From NCBI RefSeq assembly GCF_042682545.1, contig NZ_JBHUHQ010000016.1: 64,000 bases of DNA, one strand, 5' to 3'. The translations under genes were made by a program, and so were the position numbers. Below, in pieces: positions 14,558 to 22,943 of this stretch. Each line of letters opens with the position of its first letter. Within the stretch, counting starts at the first letter, position 1. Below the pieces are notes generated by a model. That model made no database searches. It was not told where the DNA came from and saw only the letters and a list, made by a program, of their open reading frames with translations. This stretch comes from Ornithinibacillus salinisoli. Lineage in GTDB: Bacteria > Bacillota > Bacilli > Bacillales > Amphibacillaceae.

Positions 14558-15282
14558 AAATCATCAACGTAAAAGATTATGAAGAAATGAGTCAACAGGC
14601 ATGCTCCATGTTATTAGATGTAATCCGTAATGAAATAAAGCCAGTATTAGGATTAGCTACAGGGTCTACACCCGAAGGATTATATCAACATTTAATTGAG
14701 AAATATAACGAGCAGAAAGTATCTTTTCAAGAAACAACTACATTTAATTTAGATGAATATGTTGGTTTAGACAGACATGATCCAAACAGCTATCGATTTT
14801 TCATGAATGAAAAGTTATTTAATCATGTTAACATACCAGAAGAAAATACCCATGTTCCAAGTGGTATTGCACCAGACCCGAATCAAGAATGTTATGATTA
14901 TGAACAACTGATTCAAGAGGCTGACCGAATCGATGTACAAGTACTTGGACTGGGGCTGAATGGTCATATTGGATTCAATGAACCAGGAACTCCTTTCAAT
15001 AGCCGGACCCATGTTGTTGCATTAGATGAGTCTACACGTCAAGCAAATGCAAGATTTTTTGACTCAATAAATGATGTACCAACACAGGCTATTACGATGG
15101 GAATTGAAACCATTATGGAGAGCAAATCGATTATCTTACTAGTATCAGGCGAGAAGAAAGCTGAACCCCTTGCTCGCTTGGTTTACGGAGAAATATCTGA
15201 GGATTTTCCAGCTTCTATTCTGCAAAAACATGAAAATGTTACGATTATAGCGGATGAAGCTGCATGTGCAAATTTAAGATAA
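14554..15282 (+). CDS. nagB: glucosamine-6-phosphate deaminase
   Basis: Converts glucosamine-6-P to fructose-6-P and ammonia, completing GlcNAc use. 242 residues, the usual size of Bacillus NagB, without the C-terminal extension of enterobacterial forms. Visible motifs: GLATGSTPEGLY near residue 35, TTFNLDEYVGL with the catalytic aspartate, and GLGLNGHIGFNEPG (about 130-143). Third gene of the operon; GAGGAGG precedes ATG 14554. A bidirectional terminator follows. Confidence 0.95.
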   Translation: MKIINVKDYEEMSQQACSMLLDVIRNEIKPVLGLATGSTPEGLYQHLIEKYNEQKVSFQETTTFNLDEYVGLDRHDPNSYRFFMNEKLFNHVNIPEENTHVPSGIAPDPNQECYDYEQLIQEADRIDVQVLGLGLNGHIGFNEPGTPFNSRTHVVALDESTRQANARFFDSINDVPTQAITMGIETIMESKSIILLVSGEKKAEPLARLVYGEISEDFPASILQKHENVTIIADEAACANLR

Positions 15283-15290
15283 ATTGAGTA

Positions 15291-15330
15291 AAACAATACC
15301 ATCATTTTGAACTGATGGTATTGTTTTTTA
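15291..15330. terminator. bidirectional terminator between nagB and yvyE
   Basis: AAACAATACCATCA (15291-15304) and TGATGGTATTGTTT (15313-15326) form a perfect stem with an 8-base loop and T-rich exits on both strands. It overlaps the yvyE stop codon region. Confidence 0.9.
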
Positions 15331-15972
15331 TTTGGTATTTTCCGCATCGATTTCAATATATTTAACATCTCTTTTGGATATGTCAGCTTGATCATTTGTT
15401 GTATCAATTATCCATTCTCGAAATACTTCTTCCTCACCATGCTTCACATAAATTATAAATTCCACATTTTCTAAATAATGGATGGAATCAAGAATATATT
15501 CAGAGTTTCGAATGACGTTTTCAAGTTTACCTAATAGGGTATAATCAACTGTGATGGAAAAACCTTGCATGAGTTGTCGGTTAACAATACCTGTCGTTTG
15601 AATAGCTTGGGACGTTGTACTTCCATATGCACGAATGAGTCCTCCAGCACCAAGCTTGATACCGCCGAAATAACGTGTCACAACCACTGCAGTATCTTTC
15701 AAATGTCGCTTCTTTAATACTTCCAAAATGGGAACACCTGCAGTGCCACTTGGTTCACCATCATCATTTGCTTTTTGTATGTGATCATTTTCACCGATAA
15801 TGTAAGCAGAACAGTTATGATTAGCATCATGGTGCTTTTTCTTTATTTCTTGTATGAAATGTTGCGCTTCTTCTTCTGTTTCAACACGTCGCACATACCC
15901 AATAAAACGTGACTTTTGTATGATTATTTCGTCTGAACCGTTGTGTTTTACTGTAAAATAACTAGATAACAC
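15328..15972 (-). CDS. yvyE: YvyE/IMPACT (UPF0029) family protein
   Basis: About 214 residues with GTG start at 15972 preceded by AAGGGGG on the minus strand; a longer frame to 16038 lacks a ribosome site. The N-terminal UPF0029 domain shows KSRFIGYV, HNCSAYI, DDGEPSGTAGVPILEVL and VVTRYFGGIKLGAGGLIRAY, the signature of YigZ/IMPACT proteins. A C-terminal ferredoxin-like DUF1949 domain follows. In eukaryotes IMPACT modulates Gcn2; the bacterial role is unclear. Its position beside degS is the same as in B. subtilis. Confidence 0.92.
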   Translation of the reverse strand: MLSSYFTVKHNGSDEIIIQKSRFIGYVRRVETEEEAQHFIQEIKKKHHDANHNCSAYIIGENDHIQKANDDGEPSGTAGVPILEVLKKRHLKDTAVVVTRYFGGIKLGAGGLIRAYGSTTSQAIQTTGIVNRQLMQGFSITVDYTLLGKLENVIRNSEYILDSIHYLENVEFIIYVKHGEEEVFREWIIDTTNDQADISKRDVKYIEIDAENTK

Positions 15973-16150
15973 GGAAATCCCCCTTTTTACTATATAAATA
16001 GTATATAATAGTAAATAAACATGGTAAAATAGATGCATTAATGATTAGAATAAAATGATTATTATAATTTGTTAAATAAAATGAGCGAATAGACCCTATA
16101 AAAATGAATCATAAGTACGTATAATTATAACATAGGTTGGTGGGTAGATT

Positions 16151-17290
16151 ATGACTGTGAAAACCAAGGAGAAAACATTGGAAATAATAGTCAACGAAAT
16201 GGTGACGGTAGTTGAGAACAGTAAGGATGAAATTTTTCATATCTCTGAGGAAGCTCGGTCTGAGTATGAACAACTTTCACAAGAACTGAGTGAAACGAAA
16301 GAAAAAGTTATTCATTACATAGAAGATGGGGACAACCTAGAGCAGAGAGTTAATTATTCGAGACGCCGTTTATCTGAAGTGAGTAAGTATTTTGATCGTT
16401 ATGGTGAAGATGAAATTCGTGAAATTTATGAGGGTACTCATGCACTTCAAACACAATTAGCAATACTACGTCAAGAAGAAACTATCCTTCGCCAAAAACG
16501 GGATGAACTAGAAAGAAGACTGCTGACCTTAGATCAAACGATGAAACGTGCAGAAGGACTAGCTAGTAAAATTACTGTTATTTTAACGTATTTAACAGAT
16601 GACTTTAAGCAAGTTAATGAAATGATTGAAGAAGCAAAAGAAAAGCAAGAATTTGGATTGAAAATTATTGAGGCACAAGAGGAAGAACGTAAGCGAATAT
16701 CTAGGGAGATTCATGATGGTCCTGCACAGATGTTAGCAAATATTCTTTTACGATCGGAGTTGGTAGATCGAACATTTAGAGAAGGAAGTACGGACGAAGC
16801 GTTGGATGAAATTAAAAATGTACGTAAAATGGTTAGAACTTCTCTTTATGAGGTTAGAAGAATAATTTATGATTTACGTCCAATGGCTTTAGATGATCTA
16901 GGGTTAATCCCAACAATTAAAAAATACATTGCTACGACAGCAGAATATAATAATGTTAAGATAGATTTTACACCAATAGGTAGTGATGAACGACTGAATC
17001 AAAAGTATGAGATTGCTTTTTTTAGACTTGCACAAGAAGCGATACAGAATTCAATTAAGCATGCAGAGTCTTCATTAATTCAAGTGAAGTTAGAGATTAA
17101 TAGACGCCATTTAACCATGATTGTTAAAGACGATGGTAAAGGGTTTGATCCAAATCTAAAGAGAGATAAATCGTTTGGATTGATTGGTATGCGTGAGCGT
17201 GTTGAAATGTTTGATGGAGTAATGAAACTTGATTCTTCACCAGGAAAAGGAACAAAGATTATCATTCAAGTACCATATGATGAATATTAA
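16151..17290 (+). CDS. degS: DegS sensor histidine kinase
   Basis: Cytoplasmic kinase of the DegS-DegU two-component system controlling exoenzymes, competence, motility and biofilm. 379 residues with no membrane segment, as in B. subtilis DegS. N-terminal coiled-coil sensing region (about 20-170), HisKA_3 dimerisation segment with the phosphorylated H188 in RISREIHDGPAQ, then the HATPase_c domain with FRLAQEAIQNSIKHA (N box), DDGKGFD and SFGLIGMRERV. degU follows after 106 bases. Confidence 0.97.
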   Translation: MTVKTKEKTLEIIVNEMVTVVENSKDEIFHISEEARSEYEQLSQELSETKEKVIHYIEDGDNLEQRVNYSRRRLSEVSKYFDRYGEDEIREIYEGTHALQTQLAILRQEETILRQKRDELERRLLTLDQTMKRAEGLASKITVILTYLTDDFKQVNEMIEEAKEKQEFGLKIIEAQEEERKRISREIHDGPAQMLANILLRSELVDRTFREGSTDEALDEIKNVRKMVRTSLYEVRRIIYDLRPMALDDLGLIPTIKKYIATTAEYNNVKIDFTPIGSDERLNQKYEIAFFRLAQEAIQNSIKHAESSLIQVKLEINRRHLTMIVKDDGKGFDPNLKRDKSFGLIGMRERVEMFDGVMKLDSSPGKGTKIIIQVPYDEY

Positions 17291-17396
17291 TTACTTTTGA
17301 GAATTCTACCGATATTAAAAATAGAGAAGGAATTATAAATCTATCATTAAATCTTGTAATAGGGAAAATTTGAAGAAACGTAGGAGGAACAAAAGG

Positions 17397-18089
17397 ATGC
17401 ACACAGACAAACAAATAAATATAGTTTTAATTGATGATCATAAATTGTTTCGAGAAGGAGTAAAACGAATTCTTGATTTCGAACCTTCATTCAACGTAGT
17501 GGCTGAAGGTGATGACGGAATTATGGCTACCAAACTAGTAAAAGAAAATAATCCTGATGTTGTTTTAATGGATATCAATATGCCGACTATGAATGGTGTC
17601 CAGGCTACTGCGGATCTAGTAAGACTTTTCCCTAAGACTAATGTAATTATTCTCTCCATCCACGATGATGAAAGTTATGTTACACATGCATTAAAAACAG
17701 GTGCACAAGGGTATTTATTAAAAGAAATGGATTCCAATGCTTTGATTGACGCGATAAAGGTTGTAAGTGAGGGTGGATCATATCTTCACCCGAAAGTAAC
17801 TCATAATTTAGTTCAGGAATATCGTCGACTTTCTAAGGAGAATATTACTCGAACGGCTGATAATACAATAGAGTATCATCGACCATTACACATTCTTACC
17901 AAACGAGAGTGTGAAGTGTTGCAATTACTGGCTGATGGTAAAAGTAACCGCGCTGTTGCTGAATCATTATATATTAGTGAAAAAACGGTTAAAAACCATG
18001 TAAGTAATATTTTACAAAAAATGAATGTGAATGATCGTACGCAGGCTGTCGTATCTGCAATACGAAAAGGCTGGGTAGAAGTTATATAA
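17397..18089 (+). CDS. degU: DegU response regulator
   Basis: Partner of DegS. About 230 residues with start ATG 17397, which has AGGAGG nine bases upstream; an earlier in-frame TTG 17370 has no ribosome site. Receiver domain with the acidic pair in LIDDHKLF and phospho-acceptor D59 in VVLMDINMP; LuxR-type helix-turn-helix at the C-terminus (LTKRECEVLQLLADGKSNRA, then VKNHVSNILQKMNV). Closely resembles B. subtilis DegU in length and sequence. Ends at a strong terminator. Confidence 0.97.
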   Translation: MHTDKQINIVLIDDHKLFREGVKRILDFEPSFNVVAEGDDGIMATKLVKENNPDVVLMDINMPTMNGVQATADLVRLFPKTNVIILSIHDDESYVTHALKTGAQGYLLKEMDSNALIDAIKVVSEGGSYLHPKVTHNLVQEYRRLSKENITRTADNTIEYHRPLHILTKRECEVLQLLADGKSNRAVAESLYISEKTVKNHVSNILQKMNVNDRTQAVVSAIRKGWVEVI

Positions 18090-18110
18090 TTTAATAGATT
18101 GAAAGATTCA

Positions 18111-18140
18111 AACTCTGGTACATTGTGCCAGAGTTTTTTT
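18111..18140 (+). terminator. terminator after degU
   Basis: AACTCTGG (18111-18118) pairs with CCAGAGTT (18128-18135), followed by a run of T. Confidence 0.88.
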
Positions 18141-18552
18141 ATGGAGGTTGAATTAAAAGATCATGGTCGATCCCAAGTAATATTAGCTTACATACGTCTG
18201 ATAGAGTGCCAGTTACGGTCACTTCTATCCGATTTTTGGTGTACTCCGTAGTCTCTAGTAAAGACCTCACTACATGCGTCTTCGAAGTGTATTTCCACTG
18301 CGATAGGATACAAACAATATAAAAACTGCCTTTAATAGGTTGTTCAAAAAGTCCGGTGAAAATGACACATCGATTTTCTTCGTTGGCTTGCTTTTCCGTT
18401 ACTCACGTATTAACTGTATACGTTCCGCTGTAGAAGAAAAAATGTAAGCGTTCTCTTTCGTTCCTAATGCATTTTTTAGCCTATTCATGTAAAATGTAAT
18501 AAACAATGCTAAAAAATAGAAAGAAATAAAGAAATGGAGAGGAAGGAAGAAG
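18141..18552. other. non-coding region with a dispersed-repeat-like segment
   Basis: No gene is visible in 410 bases. The part from about 18336 to 18436 (beginning GGTTGTTCAAAAAGTCCGG, ending ACTGTATACGTTCCGC) looks like an extragenic repeat seen repeatedly in Bacillaceae genomes, from memory and not checked. The part at 18160-18310 has locally higher GC and no frame. The degV ribosome site (GGAGAGGAAGGAAG) closes the region. Confidence 0.4.
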
Positions 18553-19392
18553 ATGAAAGTTGCTGTAATGACTGACAGCACTGCTTATATCCCCAAGGAA
18601 ATAAGGGACAAACATGACATACATATGGTACCACTTAGTGTTGTTTTTGGTAATGAAACCTATCAGGAAGAGATTGATATAACGACAGAAGAATTTTATC
18701 AAAAAATAAAAGATGAGAAAGATCTTCCAACAACGTCTCAGCCATCTATTGGGTATGTTACCGAAAAGCTAGAGGAATTAGCAAAAGAATATGATGCAGT
18801 TGTGTCTATTCATTTATCCAGTGGTATAAGTGGAACATATCAAGCAGTTGTTAGTGCCGGAGAAATGGTTGATGGTATTGAGATGTTTGCATATGATTCG
18901 GAAATCAGCTGTATGGTTCAAGGGTTTTACGTATTGGAAGCGGCTGAAATGGCTAAAAACAATAAAACACCACAAGAGATAATTGAACGCCTTGATGAGA
19001 TGAAACAAAGTGTGAAAGCCTACTTTATGGTAGATGATCTAACGAATTTACACCGTGGCGGTCGTTTAAACGGAGCCCAGGCTCTAGTTGGAAGCTTACT
19101 TCAAGTAAAGCCAGTGTTACATTTTGAAGAAAAGGTTATCGTCCCATTTGAGAAGATCCGTACCCGTAAAAAGGCATTAAATCGTATTTTAGGAATACTT
19201 GAAGAAAAGGCACAGGAAAATGACCTTCGAGTTGTTTTCATACATGCAAATGATGAACAAAGTGCAATAGAACTACAAAATAATTTCAATGAAAAATTCC
19301 CTTCTTCGGAAGCAACGACTAGCTATTTTGGTCCAGTTATTGGAACCCATTTAGGTGAAGGTGCTATCGGAGTTGGCTGGTATAAAAAGTAG
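18553..19392 (+). CDS. degV: DegV family fatty-acid-binding protein
   Basis: 279 residues, whole length of the DegV/FakB fold. N-terminal MKVAVMTDSTAYIPKE with the TDSTA phosphate-handling motif, then SQPSIG, HLSSGISGTYQ and the C-terminal GPVIGTHLGEGAIGVGW (about 260-276), all family hallmarks. FakB-type members bind a fatty acid and present it to the kinase FakA for phospholipid synthesis. In B. subtilis degV lies downstream of degSU in the same way, though no regulatory link is established. GGAGAGGAAGG upstream of ATG 18553. Confidence 0.93.
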   Translation: MKVAVMTDSTAYIPKEIRDKHDIHMVPLSVVFGNETYQEEIDITTEEFYQKIKDEKDLPTTSQPSIGYVTEKLEELAKEYDAVVSIHLSSGISGTYQAVVSAGEMVDGIEMFAYDSEISCMVQGFYVLEAAEMAKNNKTPQEIIERLDEMKQSVKAYFMVDDLTNLHRGGRLNGAQALVGSLLQVKPVLHFEEKVIVPFEKIRTRKKALNRILGILEEKAQENDLRVVFIHANDEQSAIELQNNFNEKFPSSEATTSYFGPVIGTHLGEGAIGVGWYKK

Positions 19393-19425
19393 CAATTATA
19401 CTTATATATTTTTTTAATTTATAAT

Positions 19426-19450
19426 GACTACCGGACATGTGCCGGTAGTC
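19426..19450. promoter_or_regulatory. stem-loop between degV and comFA
   Basis: GACTACCGG (19426-19434) pairs perfectly with CCGGTAGTC (19442-19450). There is no T tract on the plus strand, so it is a weak terminator at best; it ends 33 bases before comFA. Confidence 0.55.
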
Positions 19451-19483
19451 TATCCCTCAAAGAAACTGAAAGTGAGTGATTGA

Positions 19484-20902
19484 ATGACCAAAATCACCCC
19501 CAAAGCTAAAACCTCCGTCGAACAACCTTCTATGCAAGACATCGCATTACGCTATTCCGGAAAATTACTCCTTCGTAATGAAATAGATTTAAATGAATCT
19601 TTATTCCAACAAGCCTCATTTCATCCAACACCTTCTATTGTACGTAAAAAATTTCATTATGAATGTCAACGATGTGGAAATAAGAAAGCCTCTTTGTTTG
19701 CCAAGATCCCTTGTCTGTCATGTCATCATAACCATCTGTACTGCCGTAAATGTATAGAAATGGGTAGAATTATGGAGTGTGAACCTTTATACACATGGAG
19801 TGGAGAAAAGGTGCAATGGTCACATCATAGAGAACCGTGTACATGGAATGGGGAATTAACGAATGCACAGCAAATAGCTGCTGACCGAATTGTACAAGCT
19901 GTCACGACGAACGAATCAGAATTATTAGTTTGGGCCGTATGTGGCGCCGGAAAAACTGAGATGTTATTTCAAGGTATCTCAGAAGCATTAAGGCAAGGAA
20001 AACGGATCTGTATTACAACTCCTAGAGCAGATGTAGTACGCGAATTACTACCTAGAATTCAACAAGCTTTTGCGAATGTTTCGGTTCAAGGGTTGTATGG
20101 TGGTAGTGAGAATAAAGAAGGAACTGCACAAATTATGATTACTACTTCACACCAACTCCTTCGTTTTAAACAAGCCTTTGATATGGTAATCATTGATGAA
20201 GTTGATGCTTTTCCTTTCCACAAAGACCCTTCACTACCATTTGCTACCCAAAGGGCGAAAAAAGAAATCCACACGACAATTTATTTAACAGCAACTCCAC
20301 GCCCACATCATCGATTGCAAATAGCTATAAAGAAACTAGCACATGTTTTTGTTCCAGTCCGATATCATGGTAATCCATTACCAGTACCTATATTTAAAAT
20401 GTGTTTCTCTTTACAAAAAGATCTAACTCATGTGAAATTACCACGAAATGTTTGGAAATGGATAACGAATAGAAAGAATCCTTCCCGTCAGCTATTAATT
20501 TTTGTTCCTACAATAAAAATGGCAGAAAAAATGAAGGAAAACTTAACAGAAATATTTATAATGAGAGGTTTACTGAAGAAACAGGATGAAATGGATTTCG
20601 TTCACTCAGAAGATAGTGAACGGGAAGAAAAAGTTACGTTATTCCGGCAGAGGAAGATGAAAGTACTAATCACAACTACAATCTTGGAACGTGGGGTTAC
20701 ATTCCCATCTGTTGATGTTGTAGTGCTGGATGCAGGAAATAAGGTGTTTGATGAAGCAGCTTTAGTTCAAATAGCCGGTAGAGCAGGAAGAAGTGCAGAT
20801 GACCCAACTGGGGAAGTGGTATTTTTTCATGATGGAAAGACAGATGCTATGGTACAAGCAGTTCAAGCAATTAAAAAAATGAATCGGCTGGGAGGATTTT
20901 AA
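19484..20902 (+). CDS. comFA: ComFA, ATP-dependent DNA translocase for competence
   Basis: Membrane-associated DEAD-type ATPase that drives transforming DNA into the cell. 472 residues: an N-terminal four-cysteine zinc module (CQRCGNKK, CLSCHHNH, CRKC; about 60-96), Walker A AVCGAGKTEM (about 151-160), Walker B IIDEVDAF and motif III LTATPRP, then helicase C-domain motifs ILERGVTFP and QIAGRAGRS. Length matches B. subtilis ComFA. comFC follows after three bases; comFB, which lies between them in B. subtilis, is absent. Confidence 0.96.
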   Translation: MTKITPKAKTSVEQPSMQDIALRYSGKLLLRNEIDLNESLFQQASFHPTPSIVRKKFHYECQRCGNKKASLFAKIPCLSCHHNHLYCRKCIEMGRIMECEPLYTWSGEKVQWSHHREPCTWNGELTNAQQIAADRIVQAVTTNESELLVWAVCGAGKTEMLFQGISEALRQGKRICITTPRADVVRELLPRIQQAFANVSVQGLYGGSENKEGTAQIMITTSHQLLRFKQAFDMVIIDEVDAFPFHKDPSLPFATQRAKKEIHTTIYLTATPRPHHRLQIAIKKLAHVFVPVRYHGNPLPVPIFKMCFSLQKDLTHVKLPRNVWKWITNRKNPSRQLLIFVPTIKMAEKMKENLTEIFIMRGLLKKQDEMDFVHSEDSEREEKVTLFRQRKMKVLITTTILERGVTFPSVDVVVLDAGNKVFDEAALVQIAGRAGRSADDPTGEVVFFHDGKTDAMVQAVQAIKKMNRLGGF

Positions 20903-20905
20903 CAG

Positions 20906-21586
20906 ATGAATTGTTTATGGTGTGATGAAGAAATCCGGTCAGAAGTTTGTTGGGTAAGCTTAGTACTTCCGTTAAGGTCAAAATCGCTTTGTCAATCATG
21001 TGAAAGGGAACTTAAAGTAATAAGAGGAAATAGATGCTCTAGATGTAGTCGAGCTTCTAGCAGTACAATTTGTGAGGATTGTATTTGGTGGGAGCAATAT
21101 ATGGGTGGAGAGGATGTTCTAAGTGAAAACTACTCGGTTTTTACTTATAATGAACGTATGCAGGATATGATTACCAAGTGGAAATATCGTGGAGATTATC
21201 AGTTAGGTTATGCCTTTAAAGAAATATTTGTTGCCACTTTTCAACAAAAATTCAAGACATCTAATAATATGGTGGCATTATCTGTACCGCTTAGCGAGGA
21301 GAGAATTCTAGAAAGAAGTTTCAATCAAGCTGAGATGTTGGTTGAATTTTTACCAATTATTTCTGCTAAAGGAATAACTCGCGAGCATGGTGAAAAACAG
21401 TCAAAGAAAACACGCCAAGAGCGGATTCGTTCAGAGAATCCATTTAAACTCCAAAAACCTATTAACAAACCAGTCATTCTTGTCGATGATATATATACAA
21501 CAGGTACAACTTTACGCCATGCAGCTCGTTTATTGAAACAGCATGGTTGTCCCAAAATTTATGCCTATACTTTAATAAGAGGATAA
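20906..21586 (+). CDS. comFC: ComFC, phosphoribosyltransferase-like competence protein
   Basis: 226 residues required for late DNA uptake. N-terminal zinc-binding cysteines (CLWCDEE, CQSCERE, CSRCSRAS, CEDC; about 3-60) and a C-terminal PRT fold with the PRPP loop VILVDDIYTTGTTL (about 190-203). QSKKTRQERIRSENPF is the usual family block. Three bases after comFA, co-transcribed. ComFA and ComFC are known to work together. Confidence 0.95.
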   Translation: MNCLWCDEEIRSEVCWVSLVLPLRSKSLCQSCERELKVIRGNRCSRCSRASSSTICEDCIWWEQYMGGEDVLSENYSVFTYNERMQDMITKWKYRGDYQLGYAFKEIFVATFQQKFKTSNNMVALSVPLSEERILERSFNQAEMLVEFLPIISAKGITREHGEKQSKKTRQERIRSENPFKLQKPINKPVILVDDIYTTGTTLRHAARLLKQHGCPKIYAYTLIRG

Positions 21587-21617
21587 TGATAACATTATAA
21601 TATCGAGGAGAATTAAG

Positions 21618-22040
21618 ATGGCTGAGTTAGCAAATTGTTCACGCTGTGATGCGGTTTTTGTGAAAAGTATACGTGATATATGTCAGAAGTGTTATAAGGA
21701 AGAAGAAAAAGATTTTCAAACGGTGTATCAATTTTTACGTAAACAGAAAAATAGAGAAGCTACATTAATAGAAGTAGTGGAAGCGACTGGTGTGGATGAG
21801 AATTTAATTATAAAATTTATTAAAGAGAAACGTCTGCATACTTCCAAATTTCCAAAATTAGCATTTCCTTGTGAGAAATGTGGTAAATCGATTGTGTCAG
21901 GTAAATTATGTTCCGCTTGTTCAGAGGAGTTTTTACATGATCTAGAGCAATACGAACAGATCGAACAGCGATCAACGAAGATAAAAGAAGAGAAAAAAAC
22001 ACAAAATATATACTACACAATTGATAAACATAATAATTAA
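21618..22040 (+). CDS. yvyF: YvyF, flagellar operon protein
   Basis: 140 residues of the TIGR03826/YvyF family found at the start of Gram-positive flgM operons. Two cysteine pairs (CSRCDAVF with CQKCYKEEE at 7-35, and CEKCGKSIV with CSACSEE near 84-104) look like zinc ribbons; between them is a short helix-turn-helix-like MerR-type segment (ATLIEVVEATGVDENLIIKF). AGGAGAA precedes ATG 21618. Role uncertain; the fold suggests a regulator. Confidence 0.88.
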   Translation: MAELANCSRCDAVFVKSIRDICQKCYKEEEKDFQTVYQFLRKQKNREATLIEVVEATGVDENLIIKFIKEKRLHTSKFPKLAFPCEKCGKSIVSGKLCSACSEEFLHDLEQYEQIEQRSTKIKEEKKTQNIYYTIDKHNN

Positions 22041-22044
22041 ACCT

Positions 22045-22070
22045 TTAATATTTCTAAATTATACCGATAA
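22045..22070 (+). promoter_or_regulatory. possible sigma-D promoter for flgM
   Basis: TTAA (22045-22048), 14-base spacer, ACCGATAA (22063-22070) against the consensus TAAA-N15-GCCGATAT: three of four and six of eight positions. Location, 60 bases before flgM, fits the sigma-D promoter known there in B. subtilis. Confidence 0.4.
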
Positions 22071-22130
22071 TAATGGTAGAGCATTTATTCGTCGGCTAAG
22101 ATAGAGTCAAATGGAAACGAGGTGATTTTG

Positions 22131-22394
22131 ATGAAAATTCAAGGTCCAAATCATACCAACTTTAACCCATATAAAAATCAAATCCAAAAGCAACAGGATT
22201 ACAATAAAAATGCCAGTCAAAAAGATCAGTTGGAAATATCGAACCAGGCAAAACAATTGCAGGAAAGTGAAAAAGTTCATCCAAAACGTGAAGCATATGT
22301 TCAAGAAATAAAAAATGCTGTTGAATCAGGTGAATATAAAATTAATCATGAGAAAACAGCACAAAAAATGATTGAATTCTGGTCGAATCAATAG
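22131..22394 (+). CDS. flgM: FlgM, anti-sigma-D factor
   Basis: 87-residue anti-sigma factor that holds sigma-D until the hook-basal body is finished. N-terminus MKIQGPNHTNFNPYKNQ and the C-terminal helical sigma-binding region (AYVQEIKNAVESGEYKIN, then KTAQKMIEFW) match Bacillus FlgM. Start ATG 22131 with GAGGTG upstream is preferred over GTG 22122. First in flgM-flgN-flgK-flgL. Confidence 0.93.
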   Translation: MKIQGPNHTNFNPYKNQIQKQQDYNKNASQKDQLEISNQAKQLQESEKVHPKREAYVQEIKNAVESGEYKINHEKTAQKMIEFWSNQ

Positions 22395-22409
22395 GAGGAG
22401 GACATCACG

Positions 22410-22898
22410 ATGTCCGTTAAGGCAATAAACCAATCGCTAGAAAACCTAAATAACATACATGAAGATTTGTTAAAGAACTCTGAGCAAAAAACAGAGGTTA
22501 TTAAGGAAGGGTCTGTTGAAAAGTTACAGTCAGTTCTTATTAAAGAGCGGAAACTTATTCAATTACTAGATAAAGCTGAAGAACAACGTAAGAAGGAAGT
22601 AGATCGATGGTTTTCGGATAGGGAGTTGCCAAGTGTAGAGGCAACAATTACAAATATGCTAGAGCTTTTAAGTGATGAACAGGACCGGAAAAATCTAGAA
22701 GAACAAACCGTTGCATTAACAGAAGTGATGTTGAAATTAAAGCAACAAGAGCAACTTAATATGGCTTTGATTCAACAATCGATGCAATTTGTGCAACTGT
22801 CATTAGATTTAATGAGTCCTTCCTTGAAAAATTTGAACTACGGTAATGAAAAAGAAAAGGCAACAATTAACCGTTCCATGTTTGATTCAAAGGCATAG
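22410..22898 (+). CDS. flgN: FlgN (YvyG), flagellar export chaperone
   Basis: 162 residues, largely helical and coiled coil; chaperone for the hook-filament junction proteins FlgK and FlgL, encoded next. Sequence MSVKAINQSLENLNNIHED and later VQLSLDLMSPSL are family-like. GGAGGAGG upstream of ATG 22410; 15 bases after flgM. Confidence 0.9.
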   Translation: MSVKAINQSLENLNNIHEDLLKNSEQKTEVIKEGSVEKLQSVLIKERKLIQLLDKAEEQRKKEVDRWFSDRELPSVEATITNMLELLSDEQDRKNLEEQTVALTEVMLKLKQQEQLNMALIQQSMQFVQLSLDLMSPSLKNLNYGNEKEKATINRSMFDSKA

Positions 22899-22943
22899 AA
22901 GAATAGGGATATCCTTTAATAACTAGGGAGAAGGAGCAGAGAA

